NCBI RefSeq assembly: GCF_900635445.1
Contig: NZ_LR134117.1
Coordinates: 1,178,001 to 1,242,000 of the forward strand
Source: Serratia odorifera
Lineage (GTDB): Bacteria > Pseudomonadota > Gammaproteobacteria > Enterobacterales > Enterobacteriaceae
Length of the DNA stretch: 64,000 nt
Reading direction: 5' to 3'
Both the position numbers and the translations under genes were made by a program. Below the pieces are notes generated by a model, which worked only from the letters and a program-made list of their open reading frames with translations, was not told where the DNA came from and searched no databases. Position 1 is the stretch's first letter. Each line of letters starts with the position of its first letter. Shown here one piece after another: positions 36,476 through 47,111 of this stretch.

Positions 36476-39037
36476 GTGAAGTTCGTAAAGTATTTTTTAA
36501 TCCTTGCAGTGTGTTGCATCGTGCTGGGAGCAGCCTCGATTTTTGGCTTGTACAAATATGTCGAGCCACAGCTGCCCGACGTAGCAACGCTGAAAGATGT
36601 TCGGCTGCAAATCCCGATGCAGGTTTACAGTGCCGATGGCGAACTGATCGCCCAATACGGTGAAAAACGCCGTATCCCGCTTAAACTGGCGCAAATCCCG
36701 CCGGTGATGGTGCATGCGTTTATCGCTACCGAAGACAGCCGCTTCTATGAGCACCATGGCGTCGATCCGGTAGGTATCTTCCGCGCGGCCTCCATTGCCC
36801 TGGTTTCCGGCCATGCCTCACAGGGGTGCGAGTACCATCACCCAGCAACTGGCGAGAAACTTTTTCTTGAGCCCGGAGCGCACCCTGACGCGCAAGATCA
36901 AGGAAGCCTTCCTGGCGGTACGCATCGAGCAGATGCTGTCGAAAGATGAAATTCTTGAGTTGTATCTGAACAAGATTTATCTGGGTTACCGTGCCTACGG
37001 CGTGGGCGCCGCCGCACAGGTCTATTTCGGCAAAGACGTCAGCCAGCTCAGCCTAAGCGAAATGGCCACCATCGCCGGCCTGCCCAAGGCGCCGTCGACC
37101 TTTAATCCGCTGTATTCGCACGATCGTGCCGTAGCGCGCCGCAATGTCGTGCTGTCGCGTATGCTGGACGAGCATTACATCACCCAGGCGCAGTACGATC
37201 AGGCGCGCAGCGAAACGCTGGTTGCCAATTACCATGCACCGCAGATCAGCTTCTCAGCGCCGTATCTGGCCGAAATGGTGCGCCAGGAGATGATCAAGCG
37301 TTACGGTGAGAACGCCTATACCGATGGCTATAAGGTTTACACCACCATCACCAAAAAATTGCAGTTGGCCGCACAGAAATCGGTGCGCGACAACGTGCTG
37401 GCTTATGATATGCGCCACGGTTATCGCGGCCCATCCAACGTGCTGTGGAAAGTGGGCGAAGCCGCCTGGGATCAGAAGCAGATCGTTGATTCGCTGAAGA
37501 ACCTGCCGAACTATGGCCCGCTGGCGCCGGCGGTGATCACCCAGGCCGACGCCGAACAGGCGACCGCCCCTACTGGCCGACGGCAGCAGCATCGCCTTGC
37601 CGATGGCCGGCATGCGCTGGGCACGCCCATACAAGTCCGACACGCAGCAGGGGCCGACACCGAAACGCGTTACCGATGTGGTTCAGGCCGGCCAGCAAGT
37701 GTGGGTGCGTAAAGTGGACGATGCCTGGTGGCTGTCGCAGGTCCCGGATGTCAACTCGTCGCTGGTTTCGCTCAATCCGCATGACGGCGCGGTGAAAGCA
37801 CTGGTCGGCGGTTTCGACTTCAATCAGAGCAAGTTCAACCGCGCAACCCAGGCGCTGCGTCAGGTGGGCTCCAATATCAAGCCGTTCCTGTATACCGCGG
37901 CGATGGACAAGGGGCTGACGCTGGCCACCATTCTTAACGACCTGCCGGTCACCCGTTGGGATGCCGGTTCCGGCACCGAATGGCGTCCGAAGAACTCGCC
38001 GCCGACCTATGTCGGGCCAATCCGCCTGCGTCAAGGGCTGGGGCAGTCGAAGAACGTGGTCATGGTTCGCGCCATGCGCGCCATGGGCGTCGACTACGCT
38101 GCAGAATATCTGCAACGTTTCGGCTTCCCGGCGCAGAATATCGTGCATTCGGAGTCGCTGGCGCTCGGTTCGGCGTCGTTCACCCCAATGCAACTGGTCC
38201 GCGGCTATGCGGTACTGGCCAACGGCGGTTATCTGGTCGACCCGTATTTCATTACGCGCATTGACGACGAAACCGGCAATACCATCTTCGAAACCAAAAC
38301 CGAAAGTGGTGTGCAACAGCTGCAACCTGCCGGTGATTTACGGTGATACCCATCGCTCTGCGGTATTGTCTGACGATAACGTCGAGAATGTGGCGGTATC
38401 GCAGGAAGGCAACAATGCCGGCGTGCCAATGCCAAAACTGGAGCAGGTGACCCCGGCCCAGGTATTGCAGGACGGCGATCAGCAGTATGCGCCGCACGTC
38501 ATCAGCACCCCGCTGGCCTTCCTGATCCACGATGCGCTGAACAGCAACATCTATGGCGAGCCGGGCTGGATGGGCACCGGCTGGCGTGCCGGTCGCGATC
38601 TGAAACGTCATGACATCGGCGGCAAGACCGGTACCACCAACAGTTCGAAAGACGCCTGGTTCTCCGGCTACGGCCCGGACACCGTGACCACCGTATGGAT
38701 TGGCTTTGACGATCATCGCCGCGATCTCGGCCGTTCCACGGCGTCAGGGGCGATTGACGATCAGGTCTCCGGCGGCGAAGGCGGCGCGAAGAGTGCGCAA
38801 CCGGCCTGGGACGAATTTATGAAAGTCGCGTTGGACGGTATCCCGGAGCAGAAGGTTACTCCGCCACCGGGCATTATCAGCGTCACCATCGACAAGGCTA
38901 CCGGCAAGCTGTCGAAAGGCGGCGCGGGCAGCCGGTCCGAGTATTTCATTGAAGGCACCCAGCCGACCGAGTACCCCACATACGACGCCGGCACCACGCT
39001 AATGGATGCCGGCGGCGAGAGCCACGAACTGTTCTAA
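36476..39037 (+). CDS. mrcA: Penicillin-binding protein 1A (frame interrupted by three inserted bases)
   Basis: Bifunctional peptidoglycan glycosyltransferase/transpeptidase. N-terminal anchor MKFVKYFLILAVCCIVLGAASIFGLY, GT51 motifs (ATEDSRFYEHHGVD, STITQQLARNFFL, KIYLGYRAYGVGAAA), the transpeptidase SxxK (Ser codon 37870-37872, Lys codon 37879-37881 in GSNIKPF) and KTGTTNSS near 38624. Extra bases in runs 36823-36826 (G), 37567-37570 (C) and 38296-38299 (A) shift the frame three times and so return it to register. Corrected length is 852 aa (850 in E. coli). Confidence 0.95.
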
Positions 39038-39040
39038 ACC

Positions 39041-39069
39041 AAAAGGGCCAGAATCATCTGGCCCTTTTT
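39041..39069 (+). terminator. Terminator of mrcA
   Basis: A 12-bp perfect stem, AAAAGGGCCAGA (39041-39052) with its complement at 39057-39068, ATCA loop and T-run. A-run on the left makes it usable by nudE transcripts as well. Confidence 0.92.
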
Positions 39070-39112
39070 CTTTGTCTCGACGAACAGCGAGCCCGCATTG
39101 TGCATACCAGCC

Positions 39113-39667
39113 TCAGCGTGAGCCGCGCAAAAACGCCTCGGTCAGGAACAGCGCGCTAACGTTGCGCGCCTCGCGAAAATCCGGCTCCGCCAGCAGCGCC
39201 ATCATATTGGCAATTGGCCAGCGCACCTGCGGCAACGGTTCCGGCTCGTCGCCCTCCAGACGTTGCGGGTAAAGATCGTGCGCCAGCACGATGTTCATTT
39301 TGCTGGAAAAGTACGACGGCGCCATCGTCAGTTTGCTGAGAAAATCAAAGCGCTCAGCGCCGTAGCCCACCTCTTCCATCAGTTCGCGGTTGGCCGCTTC
39401 CAACACGCCTTCACCCGGATCGATAAGCCCCTTCGGAAAGCCCAGTTCGTAAGATTCGGTGCCGACGGCATATTCGCGGATCAGCAACAGATCGTCGCCG
39501 ATGACCGGCACAATCATCACCGCTTCGCGATCGGAGGGCCGCATGCGCTCATACACCCGCCGCACACCGTTACTGAACTCCAGATCGACCGACTCTACGT
39601 GAAATAAACGCGAACGCGCGACCGTTTCTACTTTCAGGATGTTGGGTTTTTGCAGGTGTTTATCCAT
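39113..39667 (-). CDS. nudE: ADP-compound hydrolase NudE
   Basis: Nudix hydrolase acting on ADP-ribose, Ap3A and NADH-type substrates. 184 aa (186 in E. coli). The Nudix box is complete: Gly80, Glu86, Arg94-Glu95, Glu98-Glu99, Gly101 (GLIDPGEGVLEAANRELMEEVGY). MAPSYFSSKMNIVLAHDLYP is conserved. Divergent from igaA and convergent with mrcA, the standard order. Confidence 0.96.
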   Translation of the reverse strand: MDKHLQKPNILKVETVARSRLFHVESVDLEFSNGVRRVYERMRPSDREAVMIVPVIGDDLLLIREYAVGTESYELGFPKGLIDPGEGVLEAANRELMEEVGYGAERFDFLSKLTMAPSYFSSKMNIVLAHDLYPQRLEGDEPEPLPQVRWPIANMMALLAEPDFREARNVSALFLTEAFLRGSR

Positions 39668-40098
39668 GATGGCCTCAAATTGGTTGACGCGGCTAGCCCC
39701 ATCGTCTTGGCGTAGCCCGCAGTCAACCAGGATAATGGTGGGCGCCGTGGGGCTGCTTCGGCCGGTTTAAACGCTCACCCCGATTCGATCTTGATCACAT
39801 TGTGCGTTAATGAGAACCTTGGCCGCAACGCGCACCGTCTGTAATTTACTTTTTTTTAACAAGCGCCGCCAGCGCCAGCGGTTTTTTTGCGCTAATTCAG
39901 TAAACAAAGCATGATAAAATAGGATAATGCCGATATTAGCACTGCATGCCGATTGCTAGCATTATGGGAGGCTGGCATATTTTTTCACCGCAATTTCAAA
40001 GCCTGCCGATGTATTGGATGCTTAGCGGATAATTATTGCCTATAAATATGCAACTTTTATTCTGGTTGGTGAGGTTCACGGCATAAGATGGGGATAGC
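39668..40098. other. nudE-igaA divergent intergenic region
   Basis: 431 bp without a supportable gene. The right half (39840-40060) is markedly A/T-rich and likely holds the igaA promoter. There is no copy of the dispersed repeat and no terminator. Confidence 0.45.
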
Positions 40099-42238
40099 AT
40101 GAGCACAATAGTGTTGATATTGGCCTTAGTGCTTGGCCTGCCTGATTGCCGCCGGCCTGTATTTTTGGTTCAGGGCACGCAACCGGCCGGTATTAGCGCG
40201 TTCACTGCCATTTATCAAGCCCACGCACCGTAAACTGACGACGGAAGAGCGCGCGGCTGTCGAACATTATCTCGGCCAGCAAAATCGCCTGGGCAATAAA
40301 TTATTGCCCAGCAGTTCGGCGTTGTCCTCCGCCAAGCTGGCGCTGACGCCGCAAAGCGATAACGTTTACCCGATCACCCATGCCATTACCCGCTATGGCC
40401 TCGCCAGCGATGAACCCAACAAGTGGCGCTATTATCTGGATTCCGAAGAGGTGCATTTGCCACCGTTCTGGGAACAGTACATCAGTGCCGACAACCACGT
40501 TGAACTCATCAAGACGCAAACCCTGCCGCTGGTGATCTCGCTTAACGGCCATTCGCTGCTTGACCATATCCACGATCGGCCGCAGCCGCCGACGGTCAGC
40601 GCGACGCCGGCGCGTAACGCATCGATCCGCAAGGAAGAAAGCGAACACGTCGAACTGCTCAACATCCGCAAGGAAACGCCCGAAGAGCATATGCTGCATC
40701 GCCCGAACGGCATCAAGGAGGCCGGCATCATTTCTGCCGCCCTGCTGCTGTTGTTCTTTAGCCTGATAAGCCCGGTACTGGTGATCCCGTGGATGATTTT
40801 TGTCGCGGCACTGATGATTGCCTGGGGATGCTGGAACCTGCTACGACGCCCTGCCGAGCACGAACTGAACGAAGTGCACAGCCTGCGCGGTACGCCAAAG
40901 CGCTGGGGATTGTTTGGTGAATCCAATCAGGGTCAGATCAGCAATATTTCTCTCGGCATCATTGACCTGATTTATCCACCGCACTGGCAGCCATTCATTG
41001 GCGCCGATCTGGGCAAGACCACTGACGTCGACATTTATTTAAACCGTCAGGTGGTGCGCCAGGGGCGTTACCTGTCCCTGCACGATGAAGTGAAACACTT
41101 CCCGCTGCAACAATGGGGCCAAGAACGCCATGCTGGATGGCAAGTTCGCTGCTGGTATTGCTGCTGCTGATCACCTACGTGCCGCTCAGCCTGCCGCTGA
41201 AACTGGAGCGTAGCCTGGCTGCAAGGCGCACAAAAAACCGATGTCAGCACCGTCCAGGCCCTGGAGGCCATACCGTTGCATATCGGCGATACCCTGCGCA
41301 TTCAGGGCAACGGCATGTGCTATGTGCCGCCAACGCCGATCAACACGCCGTCCACCGGCTTTATGCCGTTCGACTGTTCGGGTATTTACTGGAACACCGC
41401 GGCCCCGTTGCCTCAGCCAGAATCTGACATTATCGATAAAGCTTCGGCGCTGCTGGCAACGGTCAACAGTCAGTTACACCCAAGCGGCACCGACCAGAAA
41501 ATCAACCCGCAACTGGCCAGCGCCATCGAAAAGTCCGGCATGATCCTGCTGGATGATTTTTCCGATATTGTTTTGAAAACGCAGGACTTGTGCTCGGAAA
41601 ATAACGAATGTGGCCGCTTAAAGAACGCGCTGGTTAACCTGGGTAACGCCCAAAAACTGGAGCAGTCTGGTGAAACGCGCACGCTCCGGCGCGCTGAACG
41701 GCGTTAACGTACTGCTACGGCCGGTCAGTGCCGAATCGCTGGAAAACCTGACCAAATCGGCAACCTCGTCATTCGTCTATCAGGAAACACGTCAGGCCGC
41801 CGCGGCCCTCAACAGTCCGCCGCCGGGGGGGGCTTCCTGATTACCAGCGACGAAGGCAAACAGCTGGTCAGCCACCCGCTGCCAACCACGCCGCTGAATG
41901 ACTTTAACGCCCTGGATCAGTGGAACGAACTGCAACGTCTGGCCAGCATCCTGCTGCATACGCCTTTCCAGGCGCATGGCGTAATCACCAATATCAGCGT
42001 GGACGCCAACGGCACCCGGCATATTGCGCTGCACAGCGAACCTGACATGATCACCCTATGGCGCTATCTGGGCACCAGCCTGCTGTTGATTGGCGTCGTG
42101 GTCAGCCTTGGCTACAACGCCTGGCGGGTGGTGCAACGTCAGCGCATGAACCGCCGCCGCCTGGCCGATATCCAGCGCTATTATGAGAGCTGCTTCAACC
42201 CGCAATTGACGCCAATGTCATTGCATCCGATAGCATAA
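40099..42238 (+). CDS. igaA: IgaA, inner-membrane brake on Rcs signalling (frame broken at six sites)
   Basis: Multipass inner-membrane protein that restrains the Rcs envelope-stress phosphorelay; essential in Salmonella unless Rcs is inactivated. Frames carry ITHAITRYGLASDEPNKWRYYLDSEEVHLPPFWEQYI, ISLNGHSLLD, RGTPKRWGLFGE, NISLGIIDLIYPPHWQPFIGADLG, DTLRIQGNGMC and LLRPVSAESLENL. Extra bases occur near 40135 (G), 41116 (G), 41130 (G), 41215 (C), 41654 (A) and the G run 41825-41832 (two). The corrected protein is 710 aa against 711 in E. coli. Essentiality argues that the organism's gene is intact. Confidence 0.92.
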
Positions 42239-42362
42239 CCCACCGCATCGGGCCAGCAGAGCACGGCCCGTTATCACCTCCCCGCCATCCGGTTATGCTA
42301 CCCCTAAGCCTATACCCTGTTTACCCTCTGCAAGCCGTGACGGCTTGCCCCCTGGAGAACCG

Positions 42363-43048
42363 ATGATCCCGGACATTGACTGGCGCAATATCGATACCGT
42401 TCTGCTGGATATGGACGGCACCCTGCTCGATCTGGAGTTCGACAGCCATTTCTGGCTAACGCTGGTGCCGCAGGCGTTAAGCGTACAACGCGCAATCCCC
42501 CTCGAACGGGCGCGTCAGCTGATTGAGGCGGAGTACCTGGCGGTGCAGCACACCATGAACTGGTACTGCTTTGATTACTGGGAGCGAACGACTGGAGCTG
42601 GATATTTATGCCATGACCAGCGAGGTAGGCTATCGCGCGCGCCTGCGCGATGATACCGAGCCGTTTTTGCAGGCATTGCGCAGCAGCGGCCGCCAAAACC
42701 ATCCTGCTGACCAATGCGCATCCTCACAGCCTGGCGGTAAAAATAGCGCACACCGGGTTGGATCGGCACCTTGATGATTTATTGCTTTCCACCCACACAT
42801 TTGGTTATCCGAAGGAAGATCAGCGTCTGTGGCAGGCCGTTCAACAGCAGACCGGTTTCGATGCGCAGCGTACGCTGTTCGTTGATGACGGCGAGCCGAT
42901 CCTTGATGCCGCCAGCCGCTTTGGCATCCGTTATTGCCTGGGCGTGCAGAATCCGGATTCCAGCACGGCGGAGAAAACCTTCCAGCGCCACCCGTCGATG
43001 CGCGATTATCGCCATTTGCTACCGGCGCTGGAACGGGAGCTTTCATGA
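42363..43048 (+). CDS. yrfG: GMP/IMP nucleotidase YrfG (frame broken by two inserted bases)
   Basis: HAD-like 5'-nucleotidase for purine monophosphates. Motif I LLDMDGTLLD has Asp16/Asp18; ILLTNAHPHSLAVKI, STHTFGYPKEDQRLW and LFVDDGEPILDAASRFGIRYCLGV follow in the shifted frame. Extra G near 42583 and extra A near 42698 account for the breaks. Corrected length is 227 aa (222 in E. coli). Stop overlaps the hslR ATG by 4 nt. Confidence 0.92.
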
Positions 43049-43454
43049 AGGCAAAAGACACCGCAGACGACGCGGTCCGGCTGGGATAAATGGCTGTGGG
43101 CCGCGCGCTTTTACAAAACCCGCGCACTGGCACGCGAAATGATCGACGGCGGCAAGGTGCACTATAACGGCCAGCGCAGCAAGCCCAGCAAAATCGTCGA
43201 GGTCAATGCCGAGATTAAACTGCGACAGGGCAACGAAGAGCGCACGGTGACAATACGGGCAGTAACCAACCAACGCCGCAGCGCCAGCGAGGCGCAGCAG
43301 CTGTATCAGGAAACCGAAGCCAGCATCGTCAACCGTGAAAAAATGGCGCAGGCGCGCAAAATGAATGTCCTGACCATGCCGCATCCGGATCGCCGTCCGG
43401 ACAAAAAAGAGCGGGCGCGATCTGATTAAATTTAAATTTGGCGAGCCGGAATAA
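43045..43454 (+). CDS. hslR: Heat-shock protein 15, ribosome-associated S4 protein (frame broken by two inserted bases)
   Basis: Hsp15 binds 50S subunits carrying nascent chains and helps recycle them. S4 RNA-binding domain: VRLDKWLWAARFYKTRALAREMIDGGKVHYNGQRSKPSKIVEVNAEI. A basic C terminus MNVLTMPHPDRRPDKKERRDL follows. Extra G near 43083 creates an early stop, and an extra G near 43413 hides the tail. Corrected length is 135 aa (133 in E. coli). Confidence 0.92.
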
Positions 43455-43480
43455 ATCCCTCGCCTCAATGAGAGAAAATT

Positions 43481-44364
43481 ATGTCCAACCATGACCAATT
43501 ACACCGTTACCTGGTTCGAAAACTACGCGGTGCGCGGTGAGCTGGTTACGATCAGCGAAACCTATCAGCAGATGCTGGCCAATCATGATTACCCTGCGCC
43601 GGTGCAAACCCTGCTGGGCGAGATGCTGGTAGCCACCAGTCTGCTGACCGCCACTCTGAAGTTCGAAGGCGACATCACCGTGCAATTGCAGGGCGACGGT
43701 CCGCTGAAACTGGCAGTGATCAACGGCAACAACCAGCAGGAAATGCGCGGCGTTGCGCGCCTGCAGGGTGAAATTGCCGACGACAGCACGTTGCATCAGA
43801 TGATCGGCAACGGCGTGATGGTCATTACCATTACGCCGGCCGAAGGCGAACGCTATCAGGGCATCGTAGCGCTGGAAGGCGCAACGCTGGCGGCCTGCCT
43901 GGAAAACTATTTCCAGCAGTCCGAACAGCTGCCTACTCGCCTGTTCATTCGCACCGGCGAAGCCGCGGACAAACCGGCAGCGGGCGGTATGTTACTGCAG
44001 GTACTGCCGGCGCAGGACGATAAAAACGCGGACGATTTCGACCATCTGGTGCAGTTGACTCACACCATCAAGGAGCGAAGAGTTGTTCACCCTGCCGGCC
44101 AACGAGGTGCTGTATCGCCTGTACCATCAGGAAGAAGTGACGCTGTATGAGCCGCAGCCGGTAGTGTTCCGCTGCAGCTGCTCACGCCAACGCTGCGCCG
44201 ACGCGCTGCTGACCCTGCCGGCAGACGAAGTGGCCGAGATGTTGGAACAGGATGGCAACATCGACATGAACTGTGATTACTGCGGTAGCCACTACCTGTT
44301 CACGCCAACCGACGTTGCTGCGCTCTATACCGGCAATACCGATGAAAGCGATCGGTTGCACTAA
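43481..44364 (+). CDS. hslO: Redox-regulated chaperone Hsp33 (frame broken by two inserted bases)
   Basis: Cytoplasmic holdase switched on by oxidation of a zinc-binding Cys cluster. The body matches Hsp33 (LVATSLLTATLKFEGDITVQLQGDGPLKLAVINGNN; GERYQGIVALEGATLAACLENYF). The C-terminal CSCSRQRC and CDYC (CxC...CxxC) hold the redox switch. Extra G near 43514 follows MSNHDQLHRYL, and an extra base near 44073 precedes EELFTLPANEVLYRLYHQEE. Corrected length is 293 aa (292 in E. coli). Confidence 0.93.
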
Positions 44365-44561
44365 GTTGCACTCTTGACTGGCGGGCCCATCCGGCGCCCG
44401 CCTGCCCACGCCGTTTGCACGCTTGCTTTTTTCCGTGTGCTATCTCTCAGTTCGTAACGAAAAACAGTGTAAATCGTTAAATATTTGATACCTATCGCGG
44501 TTAACGCGCTGCGAATCCCTACAATTGGCGCCCAGAAATTCTGTGACCAAGGAGTAGTGAC

Positions 44562-46182
44562 ATGCGTGCTAAAGGTATCACCCACCAGGATCTCGCCGCT
44601 TATGGAATTCATGACATCGGCGAAATCATCCACAACCCCAGTTATGACCTGCTGTTCGAGGAAGAAACCGATCCTTCCCTGACAGGCTATGAGCGTGGGG
44701 TAGTGACCAAACTGGGGCGCGGTAGCCGTCGACACCGGGATTTTTACCGGCCGTTCCCCCAAGGATAAATACATTGTTCGTGACGACACCACCCGCGACA
44801 CCGTGTGGTGGGCCGATCAGGGCAAAGGCAAAAACGACAACAAACCGATGAGCCCGGAAGTATGGGCTTCGCTGAAAACCCTCGTTACCGAACAGCTTTC
44901 CGGCAAACGCCTGTTTGTGGTAGATACCTTCTGTGGCGCCAATGCAGATTCCCGCCTGAAAGTCCGCTTCATTACCGAAGTCGCCTGGCAGGCACATTTC
45001 GTTAAAAACATGTTCATTCGCCCCAGCGACGACGAGCTGGCAGACTTTGAACCGGACTTCGTGGTGATGAATGGCGCCAAATGCACCAACCCCGATTGGC
45101 AGCAGCAGGGGCTGAACTCGGAAAACTTCGTGGCGTTCAACCTGACCGAACGCATGCAGTTGATCGGCGGTACCTGGTACGGCGGCGAAATGAAGAAAGG
45201 TATGTTCTCGATCATGAACTACCTGCTGCCGTTAAAGGGCATCGCCTCGATGCACTGCTCGGCCAACGTCGGTGAGCAAGGCGACGTGGCGATCTTCTTC
45301 GGGCTGTCCGGCACTGGCAAGACCACGCTGTCTACCGACCCGAAACGCCAACTGATCGGCGATGACGAACACGGTTGGGATGACGACGGGGTATTCAACT
45401 TCGAAGGCGGTTGCTACGCCAAGACCATCAAACTGTCTGAACAGGCTGAGCCGGACATTTACCGCGCCATCAAACGTGATGCGCTGTTGGAAAACGTCAC
45501 CGTACTGGCCGACGGCAGCGTAGACTTCAACGACGGTTCGAAAACCGAAAACACCCGCGTTTCCTATCCGATCTACCACATTCAGAACATCGTCAAGCCG
45601 GTATCCAAAGCCGGTCATGCCACCAAGGTGATCTTCCTGACTGCCGACGCCTTCGGCGTGCTGCCGCCGGTATCACGCCTGACCGCCGATCAGACACAGT
45701 ATCACTTCCTGTCCGGCTTCACCGCCAAGCTGGCAGGCACCGAACGCGGCGTAACCGAGCCAACGCCGACCTTCTCTGCCTGTTTCGGCGCGGCATTCCT
45801 GTCGCTGCACCCAACCCAGTACGCCGAAGTGCTGGTCAAGCGCATGCAGGCCGCCGGCGCCCAGGCCTATCTGGTCAACACCGGCTGGAACGGCAGCGGC
45901 AAGCGTATCTCAATTCAGGACACGCGCGGCATTATCGACGCCATTCTTAGCGGCGAGATCGATAACGCTGAAACCATTACCCTGCCGATCTTTGATTTGG
46001 CCGTGCCGACCGCGCTGCCAGGCGTCAACCCGGCCATCCTCGACCCACGCGCGACCTATCAGAGCGAAGCGCAATGGGAAGACAAGGCCAAAGATCTGGC
46101 GCAGCGCTTTATCACCAATTTCGACAAATATACCGATACCCCAGCCGGTGAAGCGCTGATTGGCGCCGGTCCGAAGCTGTAA
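44562..46182 (+). CDS. pckA: ATP-dependent phosphoenolpyruvate carboxykinase (frame broken by one inserted base)
   Basis: Gluconeogenic enzyme: oxaloacetate plus ATP to PEP plus CO2. MRAKGITHQDLAAYGIHDIGEIIHNPSYDLLFEEETDPSLTGYERGVVTKLG is followed, after an extra G in the run 44714-44717, by AVAVDTGIFTGRSPKDKYIVRDDTTRDTVWWAD and the rest. P-loop GLSGTGKTTLS and DDEHGWDDDGVFNFEGGCYAK (metal-binding) are intact. Corrected length is 539 aa (540 in E. coli). Confidence 0.96.
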
Positions 46183-46206
46183 TTTTCTCGCATTACCTCT
46201 TCAATC

Positions 46207-46231
46207 AAGGCGCGGATCCCGCGCCTTTTTT
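46207..46231 (+). terminator. Terminator of pckA
   Basis: AAGGCGCGG (46207-46215) and CCGCGCCTT (46219-46227) pair over 9 bp around ATC, followed by a six-T run. Confidence 0.92.
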
Positions 46232-46307
46232 ATTGGCATTGATTGCATTTTAACCGGCGAGGCAAGACAATGCAGCAATGCAATCATTGCTAGCAAAGGA
46301 GGTTTTA

Positions 46308-46571
46308 ATGGCAACGATCACCGTCAGGAATCTGGATGATGAAGTCAAAGAGCTGCTGCGTATCTCCGCGGCCAAAAACGGCCATTCCATGGAAGAAGAA
46401 GCACGCATGATCCTGAAACAGGCGCTGGTGAAGAAGCCGCCACGCTATGGGTTGGGTACCTGGATGCACCAGCAATTTGCCGAATTCGGTGGCGTTGAGC
46501 TGGAGATCCCGCCGCGCGATGCCGAGTCGCCGCGCATAGCCACCTTTGGCGATGAAGACGGCAAAGCATGA
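46308..46571 (+). CDS. FitA-type ribbon-helix-helix antitoxin
   Basis: 87-aa protein whose N-terminal half MATITVRNLDDEVKELLRISAAKNGHSMEEEARMILKQAL is a ribbon-helix-helix DNA-binding domain of the FitA kind. The C-terminal part (WMHQQFAEFGGVELEIPP) fits a toxin-wrapping tail. ATG 46308 is chosen because AAAGGAGG sits just upstream; the longer ORF start at 46278 is rejected. It overlaps the toxin gene by 4 nt, the usual layout for type II modules. It should neutralise the PIN protein and autorepress the pair. Absent between pckA and envZ in E. coli. Confidence 0.88.
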   Translation: MATITVRNLDDEVKELLRISAAKNGHSMEEEARMILKQALVKKPPRYGLGTWMHQQFAEFGGVELEIPPRDAESPRIATFGDEDGKA

Positions 46572-47047
46572 TTATTCTCGATACCGACGTCATTTCAGAA
46601 ACGCTGCGCCCTCATCCGCACTATAACGTGATCAATTGGCTAAATGAAAAAGACAATGATGAGCTCTACTTATGCGCCATTGTCCTTGCCGTGCTGTTCA
46701 GCGGCGTCGCCTGCCTGCCTGACGGCAAACGACAGCGCACTCTTCAGCTTAAATTGGCCGAGGCGTTGCAGATAAGATTTGATGGGCAAATTTTGCCGTT
46801 TGATGCGCTGTGTGCGATGCAGTACGCGCAATTGACCACGAAGAACCGCCTACAGGGCAAGGCGATGAGCATGGCGGACAGCCAGATTGCCGCCATCTGT
46901 CTGCAGTATGGCGCTACTCTGGCCACGCGCAATACCAAAGACTTTGCCTATTGCGGCATCGAACTGATCGATCCCTGGCAGGCGACAACCGGCCGCCGCC
47001 TGCATGAAGAGGCGGCGGAATACTACGTCATGAGCCGCAAAACCTGA
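46568..47047 (+). CDS. FitB/VapC-type PIN-domain toxin, possibly inactive
   Basis: 159-aa PIN-domain protein, predicted ribonuclease toxin paired with the upstream antitoxin. Acidic residues visible are Asp5 (MIILDTDVISETLRP), Asp104 (SMADSQIAAIC) and Asp125 region (LATRNTKDF). At residue 42, where FitB-type proteins usually read LAE with an active-site Glu, this one has Val (AIVLAVLFSGVACLPDG; codon GTG, one change from GAG). Either the toxin is attenuated or the base call is wrong. The C-terminal tail after IDPW is longer than typical. Confidence 0.85.
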   Translation: MIILDTDVISETLRPHPHYNVINWLNEKDNDELYLCAIVLAVLFSGVACLPDGKRQRTLQLKLAEALQIRFDGQILPFDALCAMQYAQLTTKNRLQGKAMSMADSQIAAICLQYGATLATRNTKDFAYCGIELIDPWQATTGRRLHEEAAEYYVMSRKT

Positions 47048-47111
47048 GCGAGAGCCGCGCCGGAGGAAACGGCGCCGCAGTCAGCAGCGCTGCGCTACTA
47101 CGGCCGTCGCC

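Noticed and set aside
46207..46308. Attachment site or integron-like feature before the toxin-antitoxin pair
   Set aside because: Only the pckA terminator hairpin is present; no direct repeat brackets the module.
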